Assembly: GCF_004684085.1 (NCBI RefSeq)
Contig: NZ_SRHZ01000015.1
Coordinates: 1-59,196, forward strand
Origin: Stenotrophomonas maltophilia
Lineage (GTDB): Bacteria; Pseudomonadota; Gammaproteobacteria; Xanthomonadales; Xanthomonadaceae
Length of the DNA: 59,196 nt
Direction: 5' to 3'
Each line of letters starts with the position of its first letter. Position 1 is the first letter of the stretch. A program made the translations under genes and the position numbers. The notes below the pieces were generated by a model that saw only the letters and a list, made by a program, of their open reading frames with translations, ran no database searches and was not told the DNA's origin. Below are positions 15,655 to 22,315 of this stretch, one piece after another.

Positions 15655-15735
15655 GATCAGGTCCATGCGATGAGGGCAGCGGCCTTGGCCGGGTACACGC
15701 TACGATTCTACCCTTGCCCCGTGAGTACCGCTGAA

Positions 15736-16554
15736 ATGAGTGTCCCAACCCTGTACGTCGTCGCCACCCCGATCGGCAACCTGGCCGATCTGAGCCCGCG
15801 CGCGCAGGAGGTGCTGCGTTCGGTGGCGGCCATCTGTGCCGAAGACACCCGCCGCAGCGGCCAGTTGCTGTCCCATTTCGGCATCCAGCAGCCGCTGGTG
15901 GCCCTGCACGAACACAATGAAGAGGCCCTGGCCCAGCGCCTGGTCTCGCGCCTGCAGGCCGGCGAGTCGCTGGCGCTGGTCAGCGATGCCGGCACCCCGC
16001 TGGTCAGTGACCCTGGTTTCCGCCTGGTGCGAGCTGCGCGCGCGGCGGGTATCAAGGTCAGCCCGATTCCCGGCGCCTGTGCCGCCATCGCTGCGTTGAG
16101 CGTGGCGGGCCTGCCCAGCGACCGCTTCAGCTTCGAGGGCTTCCTGCCAGCCAAGGCCAGCGGCCGCCGCGATCGCCTGCAGGCGCTGGCCGGTGAAGTG
16201 CGCACGATGGTGTTCTACGAATCCTCGCACCGCATTGCCGAGTCGTTGGCCGACATGGCCGCTATCTTCGGCGGGGAGCGCCCGGCGGTGCTGGCGCGCG
16301 AGCTGACCAAGCTGTTCGAGACCGTGCTCGATGGCGACCTTGCCGGCCTGCTGGCGAAGGTGGAAGCCGACGACAACCAGCGCAAGGGTGAGTTCGTGGT
16401 GATGGTGCAGGGCGCCGGTGATGATGAGGAAGCGCAGCTGGCGCATGGCCGCCAGGTCTACGCCAAGCTGAGCGAGCACCTGCCGCCGTCGACCGCGGCC
16501 AAGCTGGCTGCCGAGTTGACCGGCGCACCGCGCAAGGCGTTGTACGGCGGGTAG
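15736..16554 (+). CDS. rsmI: 16S rRNA 2'-O-ribose C1402 methyltransferase
   Basis: A 272-residue tetrapyrrole-methylase-fold enzyme that methylates the ribose of C1402 in 16S rRNA using SAM. Family motifs: VATPIGNLADLS at residues 8-19, CAEDTRRS, VSDAGTPLVSDPG and PIPGACAAIAAL. No deletions were seen. The ATG at 15736 matches the usual MSVPTLYVVATPIG start; an in-frame GTG at 15721 is possible. The TAG stop codon is part of the GTAG of a SMAG element beginning at 16551, so the element has been captured as the gene's end. Divergent from lpoA. Confidence 0.95.
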   Translation: MSVPTLYVVATPIGNLADLSPRAQEVLRSVAAICAEDTRRSGQLLSHFGIQQPLVALHEHNEEALAQRLVSRLQAGESLALVSDAGTPLVSDPGFRLVRAARAAGIKVSPIPGACAAIAALSVAGLPSDRFSFEGFLPAKASGRRDRLQALAGEVRTMVFYESSHRIAESLADMAAIFGGERPAVLARELTKLFETVLDGDLAGLLAKVEADDNQRKGEFVVMVQGAGDDEEAQLAHGRQVYAKLSEHLPPSTAAKLAAELTGAPRKALYGG

Positions 16555-16723
16555 CGCCGGGCCATGCCCGGCGAGCGCGTAGCGCGGCGGATGGATCGTG
16601 CGGACCAAGGTCCGCACCCACCAAAGCGGAATCGGTAGATCCACGCCATGCGTGGATGGATGAACCGCCAAGGTCCGCACCACCAGGGCGGAGCCGGTAG
16701 CGCCGGGCCATGGCCGGCGAGTG
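16551..16723. repeat. Cluster of four to five mixed SMAG elements
   Basis: GTAGCGCCGGGCC type at 16551-16576 and 16699-16723, TGCGGACC-AA-GGTCCGCA type at about 16598-16618, GTAGATCCACGCC-ATG-CGTGGAT type at 16636-16659, and a degenerate CAAGGTCCGCAC half at about 16668-16680. Several subtypes are interleaved between rsmI and the AbiE toxin gene. Confidence 0.85.
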
Positions 16724-16752
16724 CACGGTGCCCCCGCAGGGGGCGCGCGGCT

Positions 16753-17622
16753 TCAGGACGGTGCGGTTGTGTCCAGAGCGTCCAGATAGTCGGCGATCTC
16801 GGCAACCACCGAGGAAAGGTCTGGTGCAATCAAGCGATTCCGACGCAGGAAGGCGCGCCACTGGGTCTGCTTCTGGGTATCCGCGGCGAACGGCTGAGTC
16901 AGTCCGTAGGGCAAGGGCGTCGGCGCCGGGGTGCTGCGTCGATCAAACGTCGCACCGATGGCCGCTACAAGGCGCGTGCGATCCATGGCGTCTTCGCGGA
17001 CCAGCGCCAGCAAGTCGAAGAAATCCTTCATCCTGCTGTTCGCGATGCCAAGTGCCGCAATGGCCTCCAGCTTTTCGGCAAACATGGCTTCGGGAGGATA
17101 GACGCGCAGGCAGGGTAGGGGGAATCCCTCCAGAATCACCGGGTAGGTGATTTCCGGCGGTGGGGTGATCACCGCGTCGCCAAACCCCACATCCCACTGC
17201 ACATGGCAGCGTGCGCGGCCCAGATGTGCGATCAGACGTATGCGAAGCCCCTCGTATGCGGCTTCTTCACGTATGGCTTCGATGACGATGCTGCCTGGAT
17301 CGAAGCGCAGGCCGTCGTCCCCGGGCATTCCACAGAGCGACAGTGTGATGTGTAGCAGGTGATCGGGCTCAGCGCTGCCGAATCCCAGGAAATCGGCATC
17401 CCGTGTAGGGCGGTGCGGCGCGTCGAACCACACTGCGAACAGCATGGCCCCCTTCAGCAGGAACTGGTTGCGGTATCGAGAAGCGGAGAGCCGGTAGAGC
17501 AGGCGCTCAACGGCGAACCTGTCCAGCACGAACTGAAAGTCCTCGCCGCGTTTGCGCGCGAGATCGAGCAGCCGTTGCCGGATGGAAGCAACGCGGTGGG
17601 GAGGCGGTAGAGATGGGATCAA
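16753..17622 (-). CDS. abiEii: AbiEii/AbiGii family nucleotidyltransferase toxin
   Basis: A 289-residue DNA polymerase beta-type nucleotidyltransferase, the toxin of the type IV AbiE toxin-antitoxin and phage-defence system. Motif I is KGAMLFAVW at residues 57-65 and the catalytic acidic pair is in PTRDADFLG (D75, D77); EKLEAIAALG and RMKDFFDLLAL are the later family motifs. All expected residues are present, so it is probably active. The start appears to be a TTG at 17622 that overlaps the TGA of abiEi (TTGA), implying coupled, lower-level translation. The antitoxin gene precedes the toxin, the usual order. Repeats flank the pair on both sides. Confidence 0.88.
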   Translation of the reverse strand: MIPSLPPPHRVASIRQRLLDLARKRGEDFQFVLDRFAVERLLYRLSASRYRNQFLLKGAMLFAVWFDAPHRPTRDADFLGFGSAEPDHLLHITLSLCGMPGDDGLRFDPGSIVIEAIREEAAYEGLRIRLIAHLGRARCHVQWDVGFGDAVITPPPEITYPVILEGFPLPCLRVYPPEAMFAEKLEAIAALGIANSRMKDFFDLLALVREDAMDRTRLVAAIGATFDRRSTPAPTPLPYGLTQPFAADTQKQTQWRAFLRRNRLIAPDLSSVVAEIADYLDALDTTAPS

Positions 17623-18221
17623 GCCAGGGCATCGAGATACGGTCTCATCAGTCTGGCAACGCGGCAGATCTGCGCATACTCCATCAACGCGTCCGGCCTG
17701 GCGGCACGGCTGCGAAGTGCGTCACGGAGGGCCTCGACAGCGACATCGAGTCCTACGAGATTACGGAACTTGAAGCAATCGACGACGGTTTTGGCTGCGT
17801 TGCTGACGTAAATGAGACGTGTGCCTACGCGGCGTTCTTCCAGCCCCGCGTTGAGGGTCGTTGCCGACATGCGGATCACACGGAGAGGCGGCCAGTCGAT
17901 CCGCGGAGCGCGGTCGCTGTTGCCGATGGCCACCCAGAGTTCGAACGGCGCCTGGGTGGTCAGGCCATGCAGGCGCAGGGCGCTCAACAGACAGAGGCGA
18001 GGTTGCGGTAGGCGTTCGGCAATGATCCGCAGCCCATCGTCGGTGTCGCTGCTGTTTCTTCCCGCCAGTGCGTAGACGCCGCGGGACAATCGAATCAGTA
18101 CACCGGCCTCGACCAGGCGGGTCAGTTGCGCACGGGCGATCCCGGCGGCCACCAGCTCGCGTGCGCGCAGGGTCCCTGCGCGTCGCAGCAGCTTTCGGGC
18201 CGTGGCCTCAGCGGTTCCCAT
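17619..18221 (-). CDS. abiEi: AbiEi-type antitoxin / transcriptional autorepressor
   Basis: A 200-residue protein with an N-terminal winged helix-turn-helix (KLLRRAGTLRARELVAAGI...LTRLVEAGVLIRLSRGVYAL, residues about 9-52) and the C-terminal AbiEi antitoxin domain (VGTRLIYVSNAAKTVVDCFKFR near residue 130-150). In known AbiE systems this protein represses its own promoter and counteracts AbiEii without direct toxin binding. The ATG at 18221 is chosen over the upstream in-frame starts because a perfectly symmetrical nested dyad, the likely operator, occupies 18230-18277. The TGA overlaps the toxin start. Confidence 0.87.
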   Translation of the reverse strand: MGTAEATARKLLRRAGTLRARELVAAGIARAQLTRLVEAGVLIRLSRGVYALAGRNSSDTDDGLRIIAERLPQPRLCLLSALRLHGLTTQAPFELWVAIGNSDRAPRIDWPPLRVIRMSATTLNAGLEERRVGTRLIYVSNAAKTVVDCFKFRNLVGLDVAVEALRDALRSRAARPDALMEYAQICRVARLMRPYLDALA

Positions 18222-18229
18222 GAGGGCAT

Positions 18230-18277
18230 TGTTCCATAATGTCGGGTGTTTTGGATATCGACCGACAAAAAGGAACA
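18230..18277. promoter_or_regulatory. Nested dyad, likely AbiEi operator
   Basis: Outer arms TGTTCC (18230-18235) and GGAACA (18272-18277) and inner arms TGTCGG (18240-18245) and CCGACA (18262-18267) share one centre, 18253.5. The dyad ends eight bases before the abiEi start codon, so binding would block both promoter and ribosome site. Confidence 0.6.
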
Positions 18278-18300
18278 TCGTCAGCTACGACGAGTGAATG

Positions 18301-18433
18301 ATGCGGACCAAGGTCCGCACCCACCAAAGCGGTATGGTTTTCGCCGGCACTGTCCAGTGAATCGGTAGATCCACGCCATGCGTGGATGAAGAGGTTCCGA
18401 AATGCAGGTAGATCCACGCCATGCGTGGATGGA
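18301..18433. repeat. SMAG cluster between abiE and rnpB
   Basis: One TGCGGACC-AA-GGTCCGCA element near 18301-18320 and two GTAGATCCACGCC-ATG-CGTGGAT elements at 18365-18388 and 18408-18431. They separate the divergently arranged abiE operon and rnpB. Confidence 0.85.
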
Positions 18434-18479
18434 TGAACCGGACGCCGCGATCAGCACGGCAGGAAGGGCGTGCGTAGGC

Positions 18480-18485
18480 TAGAAT
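18480..18485 (+). promoter_or_regulatory. -10 element of rnpB
   Basis: TAGAAT lies seven bases before the predicted 5' end of the RNA (about 18493). No clear -35 hexamer was found. Confidence 0.5.
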
Positions 18486-18492
18486 ATGCGCT

Positions 18493-18847
18493 GGCGGAGC
18501 CGGCCAGACAGTCGCGTCATCCCTTCGGGGGTGCCGAGGAAAGTCCGGGCTCCATAGGGCAAGGTGCCAGGTAACGCCTGGGCGGCGCAAGCCGACGGAA
18601 AGTGCAACAGAAAGATACCGCCTACGTCTTCTTCGGAAGGCCGGTAAGGGTGAAATGGTGCGGTAAGAGCGCACCGCGAGTCTGGCAACAGACCGGCACG
18701 GCAAACCCCACCTGGAGCAAGACCAAATAGGGATCCTTTGGCGCGGCCCGCGTTGGATCCGGGTAGGTTGCTTGAGCGTTGCGGTGACGTAACGCCTAGA
18801 GGAATGACTGTCCACGACAGAACCCGGCTTATCGGCCGGCTCCGCCC
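18493..18847 (+). ncRNA. rnpB: RNase P RNA, bacterial class A
   Basis: Catalytic RNA of ribonuclease P, which removes tRNA 5' leaders. The conserved first core is seen as GAGGAAAGTCCGGGCTC at about 18536-18552, followed by the AACGCCTGGGCGGC helix, GGGTGAAATGGTGCGGTAAGAGCGCACCG, GGCACGGCAAACCCCACC and the GCAAGACCAAATAGGG segment. Closing helix P1 forms between GGCGGAGCCGGCC at the 5' end (from 18493) and GGCCGGCTCCGCC (ending 18846), which sets both ends. CGACAGAACCCGGCTTATCGG near the 3' end is the standard signature. A TAGAAT sits just upstream. No protein gene overlaps it. Confidence 0.97.
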
Positions 18848-18865
18848 CTTCATTCCATCGACAGC

Positions 18866-18915
18866 CATCCACGCATGGCGTGGATCTACTGTTGCCGGCC
18901 AGCGGCCGGCACTAC
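18866..18915 (-). repeat. Two adjacent SMAG elements after rnpB
   Basis: An ATCCACGCATGGCGTGGAT-CTAC element (18866-18889) is directly followed by GTTGCCGGCC-AGC-GGCCGGCACTAC (18891-18915). Both are in the same orientation but of different subtypes. Confidence 0.85.
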
Positions 18916-18932
18916 CCGGATGACGGCCGGGC

Positions 18933-19412
18933 TCAGCCCGGCGTGCGGTACTGCCCGGCGGAAATGAACTGCGAGAAGCGCTCGCACCACACCACCACGG
19001 TGGTGAACTCGTCCACGTCCACATCGGCCGGCACATCCACCAGGAAGCGGTTGAAGGTCTTGACCTCGCCGATACGCTGGGCCTTGTCCTTGATCTTCAG
19101 GAAGTCCGCCTTGTTGTCGACGAAGTCGTGGACCAGGTAGACCTTGTAGTCCGGGCCCGGGCCCATCTTGCCGTCGAAGGACACCTGGCGCGTGCTGACG
19201 CTGACCTTGCCTTCGGCCCAATGCACCGCATCGCTGCCCTTGAGGTCGCGGCGGAACGTGGTGTGGTAAGTGGCGTCGTTCATGGCAGCCTGCACCTGCG
19301 CGACCGGCGGGTCATCGGGGGCGATCAGGATCGGCAGGAAGTACACCCCCAGGCCGAAGCCAAGGCCGAGGGTGAGCAGGTGGGTGGCGGCAAGTACGAG
19401 AACGCGGCGCAT
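18933..19412 (-). CDS. DM13 domain-containing secreted or membrane-anchored protein
   Basis: 159 residues. Residues about 1-30 form one hydrophobic segment (LLTLGLGFGLGVYFLPILI), either an uncleaved anchor or a signal peptide, so the rest lies in the periplasm. From about residue 52 the protein matches the DM13 domain: FRRDLKGSDAVHWAEGKVSV, then GPGPDYKVYLV, then the C-terminal VVVWCERFSQFISAGQY segment containing the conserved tryptophan-cysteine pair. DM13 domains occur next to redox and cytochrome-like domains and have been proposed to be redox-active; the precise role here is unknown. AGGGAG lies upstream of the ATG at 19412. It has no operon partner. Confidence 0.85.
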   Translation of the reverse strand: MRRVLVLAATHLLTLGLGFGLGVYFLPILIAPDDPPVAQVQAAMNDATYHTTFRRDLKGSDAVHWAEGKVSVSTRQVSFDGKMGPGPDYKVYLVHDFVDNKADFLKIKDKAQRIGEVKTFNRFLVDVPADVDVDEFTTVVVWCERFSQFISAGQYRTPG

Positions 19413-19513
19413 CGATGACTCCCTGTGGATCGGTGGGGCGCGCGGCAGGGCCGCGCCCGGTCATCGTGTGACGTGCGTGCAGACATTTATAGACACAGAA
19501 AACAGGTACAGGG

Positions 19514-20302
19514 TCAGAAGTCGACGCGACTCTGGCCGAGTGGGACGCCCTGCGGGCCAAAGCGGCGCTCGTGGATCTGTCCGTGGCCATCGGCGTCGAT
19601 CAGCAGCACGGTGCTGGCGCGGGTGCCGTAGTCATCGCCGCGGATGAAGGCCGGGCTCAGCCAGCGCTCGCGTTCCAGTCCGATGCCGGTGTCGGGCAGG
19701 TCGCTGTCGGCGGGGCGGTGTTCGTCGGCCAGGGCATTCCAGAGTGGGGTCAGGTCTGGGGTCAGATCCGTTTCGCTTTGCGAAAGGGATCTGACCCCGT
19801 CTTTCTGCAGCCAGGCTTCAAGGGCCGCCATCAGCCTGCGGGTCTTCGGCCACGGCGCATCCAGCGCACCGTTGGACATGCCGTGCACGCCCGGGCCCAG
19901 GCTCTGTCGCTCGGCGGGATGGTTGCCCAGGTACTCCAAGCTGTGGCCGTCGGACAGCAGCAGGTTGAACGGGGCGTAGGCACCGGCCACCCCCGCCAGC
20001 CGGTCGATATGCACGGCGGCCGGGTCGCGGCCGCGCAGGAAGTCGGCCACCAGTGCGCCGCGCGAGGGGCCGGTCTGTGCGGCCAGCGGATCGCGGACAT
20101 TGGTGACCACGGCCATCCGGCCACTGGCACCCACGCCGGCCCAGCCACCGCCGGAGCGCAGGTCGCGCCCGCCGATGACGGAAGTCTCATCTTGCCAGGG
20201 GGCCAGCGCGGCCGTCGGGCGGGCGTGGAACTCATCACGGTTGCCGGTCATCACCAGCCGCCAGCGCGGGTGGTGCATCCAGCCAAGAGCGAGCAGGCAC
20301 AT
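19514..20302 (-). CDS. NRDE (TANGO2) family protein
   Basis: A 262-residue protein of the TANGO2/NRDE family (members linked to lipid or haem handling; biochemical role unsettled). Family marks: the N-terminal MC with the cysteine at position 2, NRDEFHARPTAALAPW at residues 21-36, GGRDLRSGGGWAGVGASGRMAVVTNVRDP at about 44-72, and the closing YGTRASTVLLIDADG and ERRFGP. The ATG at 20302 gives the family's invariant Met-Cys start; the longer open frame upstream crosses the mraZ promoter and is rejected. Odd: residues about 168-184 (VRSLSQSETDLTPDLTP) are encoded by a 41-bp intergenic-type palindrome, in frame, in a loop between two helices. Confidence 0.88.
   Translation of the reverse strand: MCLLALGWMHHPRWRLVMTGNRDEFHARPTAALAPWQDETSVIGGRDLRSGGGWAGVGASGRMAVVTNVRDPLAAQTGPSRGALVADFLRGRDPAAVHIDRLAGVAGAYAPFNLLLSDGHSLEYLGNHPAERQSLGPGVHGMSNGALDAPWPKTRRLMAALEAWLQKDGVRSLSQSETDLTPDLTPLWNALADEHRPADSDLPDTGIGLERERWLSPAFIRGDDYGTRASTVLLIDADGHGQIHERRFGPQGVPLGQSRVDF
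19758..19798. repeat. GGGGTCAGA palindrome, copy 2, inside a coding sequence
   Basis: GGGGTCAGATCC-G-TTTCGC-TTT-GCGAAA-GGGATCTGACCCC, a near-perfect hairpin within the NRDE gene. A second GGGGTCAG half lies directly beside it (19745-19752). It is read through in frame. Confidence 0.85.
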
Positions 20303-20438
20303 GGCCTCATTGTGCACGGTTTGCGCAGTGTGGCGCCGCTTCCGGCCGCTTTTGGATGAATGCGCGGCCAATGTTTCACGCGCTGTCCACACCCCTGAAC
20401 TTCCGTTCAATCTCAAAAAATGAGACGGATCAGCAACT

Positions 20439-20447
20439 TGTGGATAA
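20439..20447 (-). promoter_or_regulatory. Perfect DnaA box (TTATCCACA on the minus strand)
   Basis: The plus strand reads TGTGGATAA, an exact match to the strict bacterial DnaA consensus, about 80 bases upstream of the mraZ -35 element. A weaker CTGTCCACA lies near 20384. DnaA control of cell-division genes is known in B. subtilis (ftsL), so it may be functional; a single box can also occur by chance. Confidence 0.4.
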
Positions 20448-20517
20448 GCCTTGAACAATTCTCTAAAGGTTGTTGCAAGCCATTGATGCGGCTGGCGATT
20501 TCCCCGCTGAAAAGTTG

Positions 20518-20545
20518 TTGACAACCTTCCGGCCGCTGCTAAGGT
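20518..20545 (+). promoter_or_regulatory. mraZ promoter
   Basis: TTGACA (20518-20523, consensus -35) and TAAGGT (20540-20545) are separated by 16 bases. The -35 is embedded in a 12-bp palindrome GTTGTTGACAAC (20514-20525). The predicted start of transcription is near 20552. Confidence 0.6.
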
Positions 20546-20587
20546 GGGCATCAGAGGGAAATCCGGGTGTTTTGTGGGTTTTCGTGG
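20545..20587 (+). promoter_or_regulatory. MraZ operator: five NGGG half-sites with ~10-bp spacing
   Basis: TGGG at 20545, AGGG at 20555, CGGG at 20564, TGGG at 20575 and TGG at 20585. MraZ in E. coli and other bacteria binds TGGG repeats spaced ten bases apart upstream of its own gene; here they overlap the -10 element and the first transcribed bases, consistent with autorepression. Confidence 0.65.
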
Positions 20588-20625
20588 TTCAATGTTTCAC
20601 CGGGCGAAGGATAGGTGCACGCGTC

Positions 20626-21072
20626 GTGTTCCAGGGCGAGACGGCCATCACAGTTGACGACAAAGGGCGCATGGCGGTTCCCACCGCTTACCGCGACCTC
20701 GTCGCGCGCGCCAGCAACAACCGTCTCGTGCTGACCTACAACCCGTTCGAAGCCGGCTGCCTGTGGCTGTACGCCGAGTCGGAATGGGAACGGGTCCGCG
20801 ACGATGTGATGTCCAAGCCCAACACCCAGCGCGTCGTGCGCCTGTTGCAGCAGAAGCTGGTCGGTTCGGCCGCCCACCTCGAGCTGGACGGCAACGGTCG
20901 CATCAGCATCCCCGCCAGCCACCGCGGTGCGGTGGGCATTGAGAAGAAGGCGGTATTGCTCGGTATGGGCGACAAGTTCGAATTGTGGAGCGAGCAGGCG
21001 CATCGGGCCCTGATCCAGCAGACGTTGTCTGATGAGGATCTGGGTGATGGGTTGCTCGACCTGAAGTTGTGA
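20626..21072 (+). CDS. mraZ: Transcriptional regulator MraZ
   Basis: A 148-residue DNA-binding protein made of two SpoVT/AbrB-like domains that assembles into a ring and represses the dcw cluster. Domain 1 carries the signature [22 protein letters not shown] at the N-terminus, domain 2 [16 protein letters not shown] near residues 87-102; the ending is typical of xanthomonads. The start is a GTG (20626), giving the usual N-terminus VFQGE. No strong ribosome site is visible (GAAGGAT lies far upstream), so translation may be modest. First gene of the division cluster; its stop overlaps a possible GTG start of rsmH. Confidence 0.95.
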   Translation: MFQGETAITVDDKGRMAVPTAYRDLVARASNNRLVLTYNPFEAGCLWLYAESEWERVRDDVMSKPNTQRVVRLLQQKLVGSAAHLELDGNGRISIPASHRGAVGIEKKAVLLGMGDKFELWSEQAHRALIQQTLSDEDLGDGLLDLKL

Positions 21073-21086
21073 GCCGGGGTGCCCGG

Positions 21087-22055
21087 ATGCGCCCAGAAGC
21101 GCAGGCCGGTCACCTTCCGGTGTCGCAGTCGCCGGCGGTGCATCTGCCGGTCCTGTACACCCAGGTCCTTGAAGGCCTGAGGGTGATCGAAAACGGACGT
21201 TATCTGGATGGCACGTTCGGTCGTGGCGGTCATGCACGTGGCGTGCTCACCCAGCTCGGTCCCGAGGGGCGCCTGCTGGTCATGGACAAGGATCCAGAAG
21301 CCATCGCCGTAGCCGAGCGTGATTTCGCGCCGGACCCGCGCGTGTCCATCTTCCGCGGCAGCTTCGCCCAGCTGCTGCAGTGGGATGCGACGGCTGAAGG
21401 CCTGGACGGCGTGCTGTTCGACCTTGGCGTGTCGTCGCCGCAGCTGGACGTGGCCGAACGTGGCTTCAGCTTCGGCAAGGACGGCCCGCTGGACATGCGC
21501 ATGGACCCGGACAGCGGTGAAAGCGCGGCGCAGTGGATCAACCGCGTGGAAGACCGCGAGATTGCCGACGTGCTGTGGACCTACGGCGAAGAGCGGCAGA
21601 GCCGGCGCATCGCCCGCGCCATCGTGGCCCGCCGCGAGAAGCAGCCGTTCACCCGCACCGCCGAGCTGGCCGAGCTGATCGCCTCGGTGATGCCGCGTGG
21701 CAAAGACAAGATCCATCCGGCCACGCGCAGCTTCCAGGCCATCCGCATCCACATCAACCGCGAGCTGGCCGATCTGGAAGCCGGGCTGGACGCGGCGGTG
21801 GAACGGCTCAAGCCCGGTGGTCGCCTGGCGGTGATCAGCTTCCACTCGCTGGAAGACCGCATCGTCAAGCAGTACATGAACCGTCTGGCCAAGGCGCCGC
21901 CGGCCAACCGCCGCCTGCCCGAGGCGGAGGTGTTCGTGCCGACGCTGGACCTGATCGGCGGCGCCATCAAGGCCACCGACGAAGAACTGGCTGCCAACCC
22001 GCGCGCCCGCAGCGCCGTGCTGCGTGTGGCCCAGAAGCGGGAGGCCGATGCATGA
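21087..22055 (+). CDS. rsmH: 16S rRNA m4C1402 methyltransferase
   Basis: A 322-residue SAM-dependent enzyme that methylates N4 of C1402 in 16S rRNA, the same nucleotide whose ribose is modified by RsmI encoded 5 kb upstream. Motifs: [14 protein letters not shown] at the start, [16 protein letters not shown] (SAM site), [22 protein letters not shown], and the C-terminal [21 protein letters not shown] 21087 gives the usual length; an in-frame GTG at 21069 overlapping the mraZ stop would add six residues. The stop overlaps ftsL by ATGA. Confidence 0.96.
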   Translation: MRPEAQAGHLPVSQSPAVHLPVLYTQVLEGLRVIENGRYLDGTFGRGGHARGVLTQLGPEGRLLVMDKDPEAIAVAERDFAPDPRVSIFRGSFAQLLQWDATAEGLDGVLFDLGVSSPQLDVAERGFSFGKDGPLDMRMDPDSGESAAQWINRVEDREIADVLWTYGEERQSRRIARAIVARREKQPFTRTAELAELIASVMPRGKDKIHPATRSFQAIRIHINRELADLEAGLDAAVERLKPGGRLAVISFHSLEDRIVKQYMNRLAKAPPANRRLPEAEVFVPTLDLIGGAIKATDEELAANPRARSAVLRVAQKREADA

Positions 22056-22315
22056 GCCGGCTGCTGCTGATCATCCTGTTGGCCTCCACCGTGGCCTCGG
22101 CGATCGGCGTCGTGTTCGTGCGTCACCGTCACCGGCAGACGTTCATCGAGCTGTCGCGCGCAGAGCGCAAGCGCGATGACATCAATCTGGAATTCGGTCG
22201 CCTGCAGCTGGAGCAGGCCACGCTGGCCGAAGCCAACCGCGTCGACCGCATCGCCCGCGAGAAGCTCGGCATGAAGTTCCCCGAGGCCGCCGACATCGTG
22301 GTGGTGCGCCCATGA
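22052..22315 (+). CDS. ftsL: Cell division protein FtsL
   Basis: An 87-residue bitopic membrane protein of the divisome, partner of FtsB and FtsQ. Residues 2-23 form the membrane helix ([22 protein letters not shown]); the periplasmic part from about 33 is a coiled coil ([34 protein letters not shown]) ending in the [17 protein letters not shown] segment typical of FtsL. The cytoplasmic tail is almost absent. ATG overlaps the rsmH stop and the TGA overlaps the ftsI ATG, so its synthesis is tied to both neighbours. Confidence 0.93.
   Translation: MSRLLLIILLASTVASAIGVVFVRHRHRQTFIELSRAERKRDDINLEFGRLQLEQATLAEANRVDRIAREKLGMKFPEAADIVVVRP

Larger units (their letters stand above)
20303..20625. other. 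Divergent control region of the NRDE gene and the dcw cluster
   Basis: 323 bases without a gene. It contains a DnaA-box match (20439-20447), the mraZ promoter and five NGGG repeats. Near 20412-20424 is a small TCTC-AAAAAAT-GAGA hairpin of unclear meaning. Confidence 0.7.

Noticed and set aside
20303..20551. N-terminal extension of the NRDE gene up to 20551
   Set aside because: It would cross the mraZ promoter and loses the family's Met-Cys start, which is provided by the ATG at 20302.
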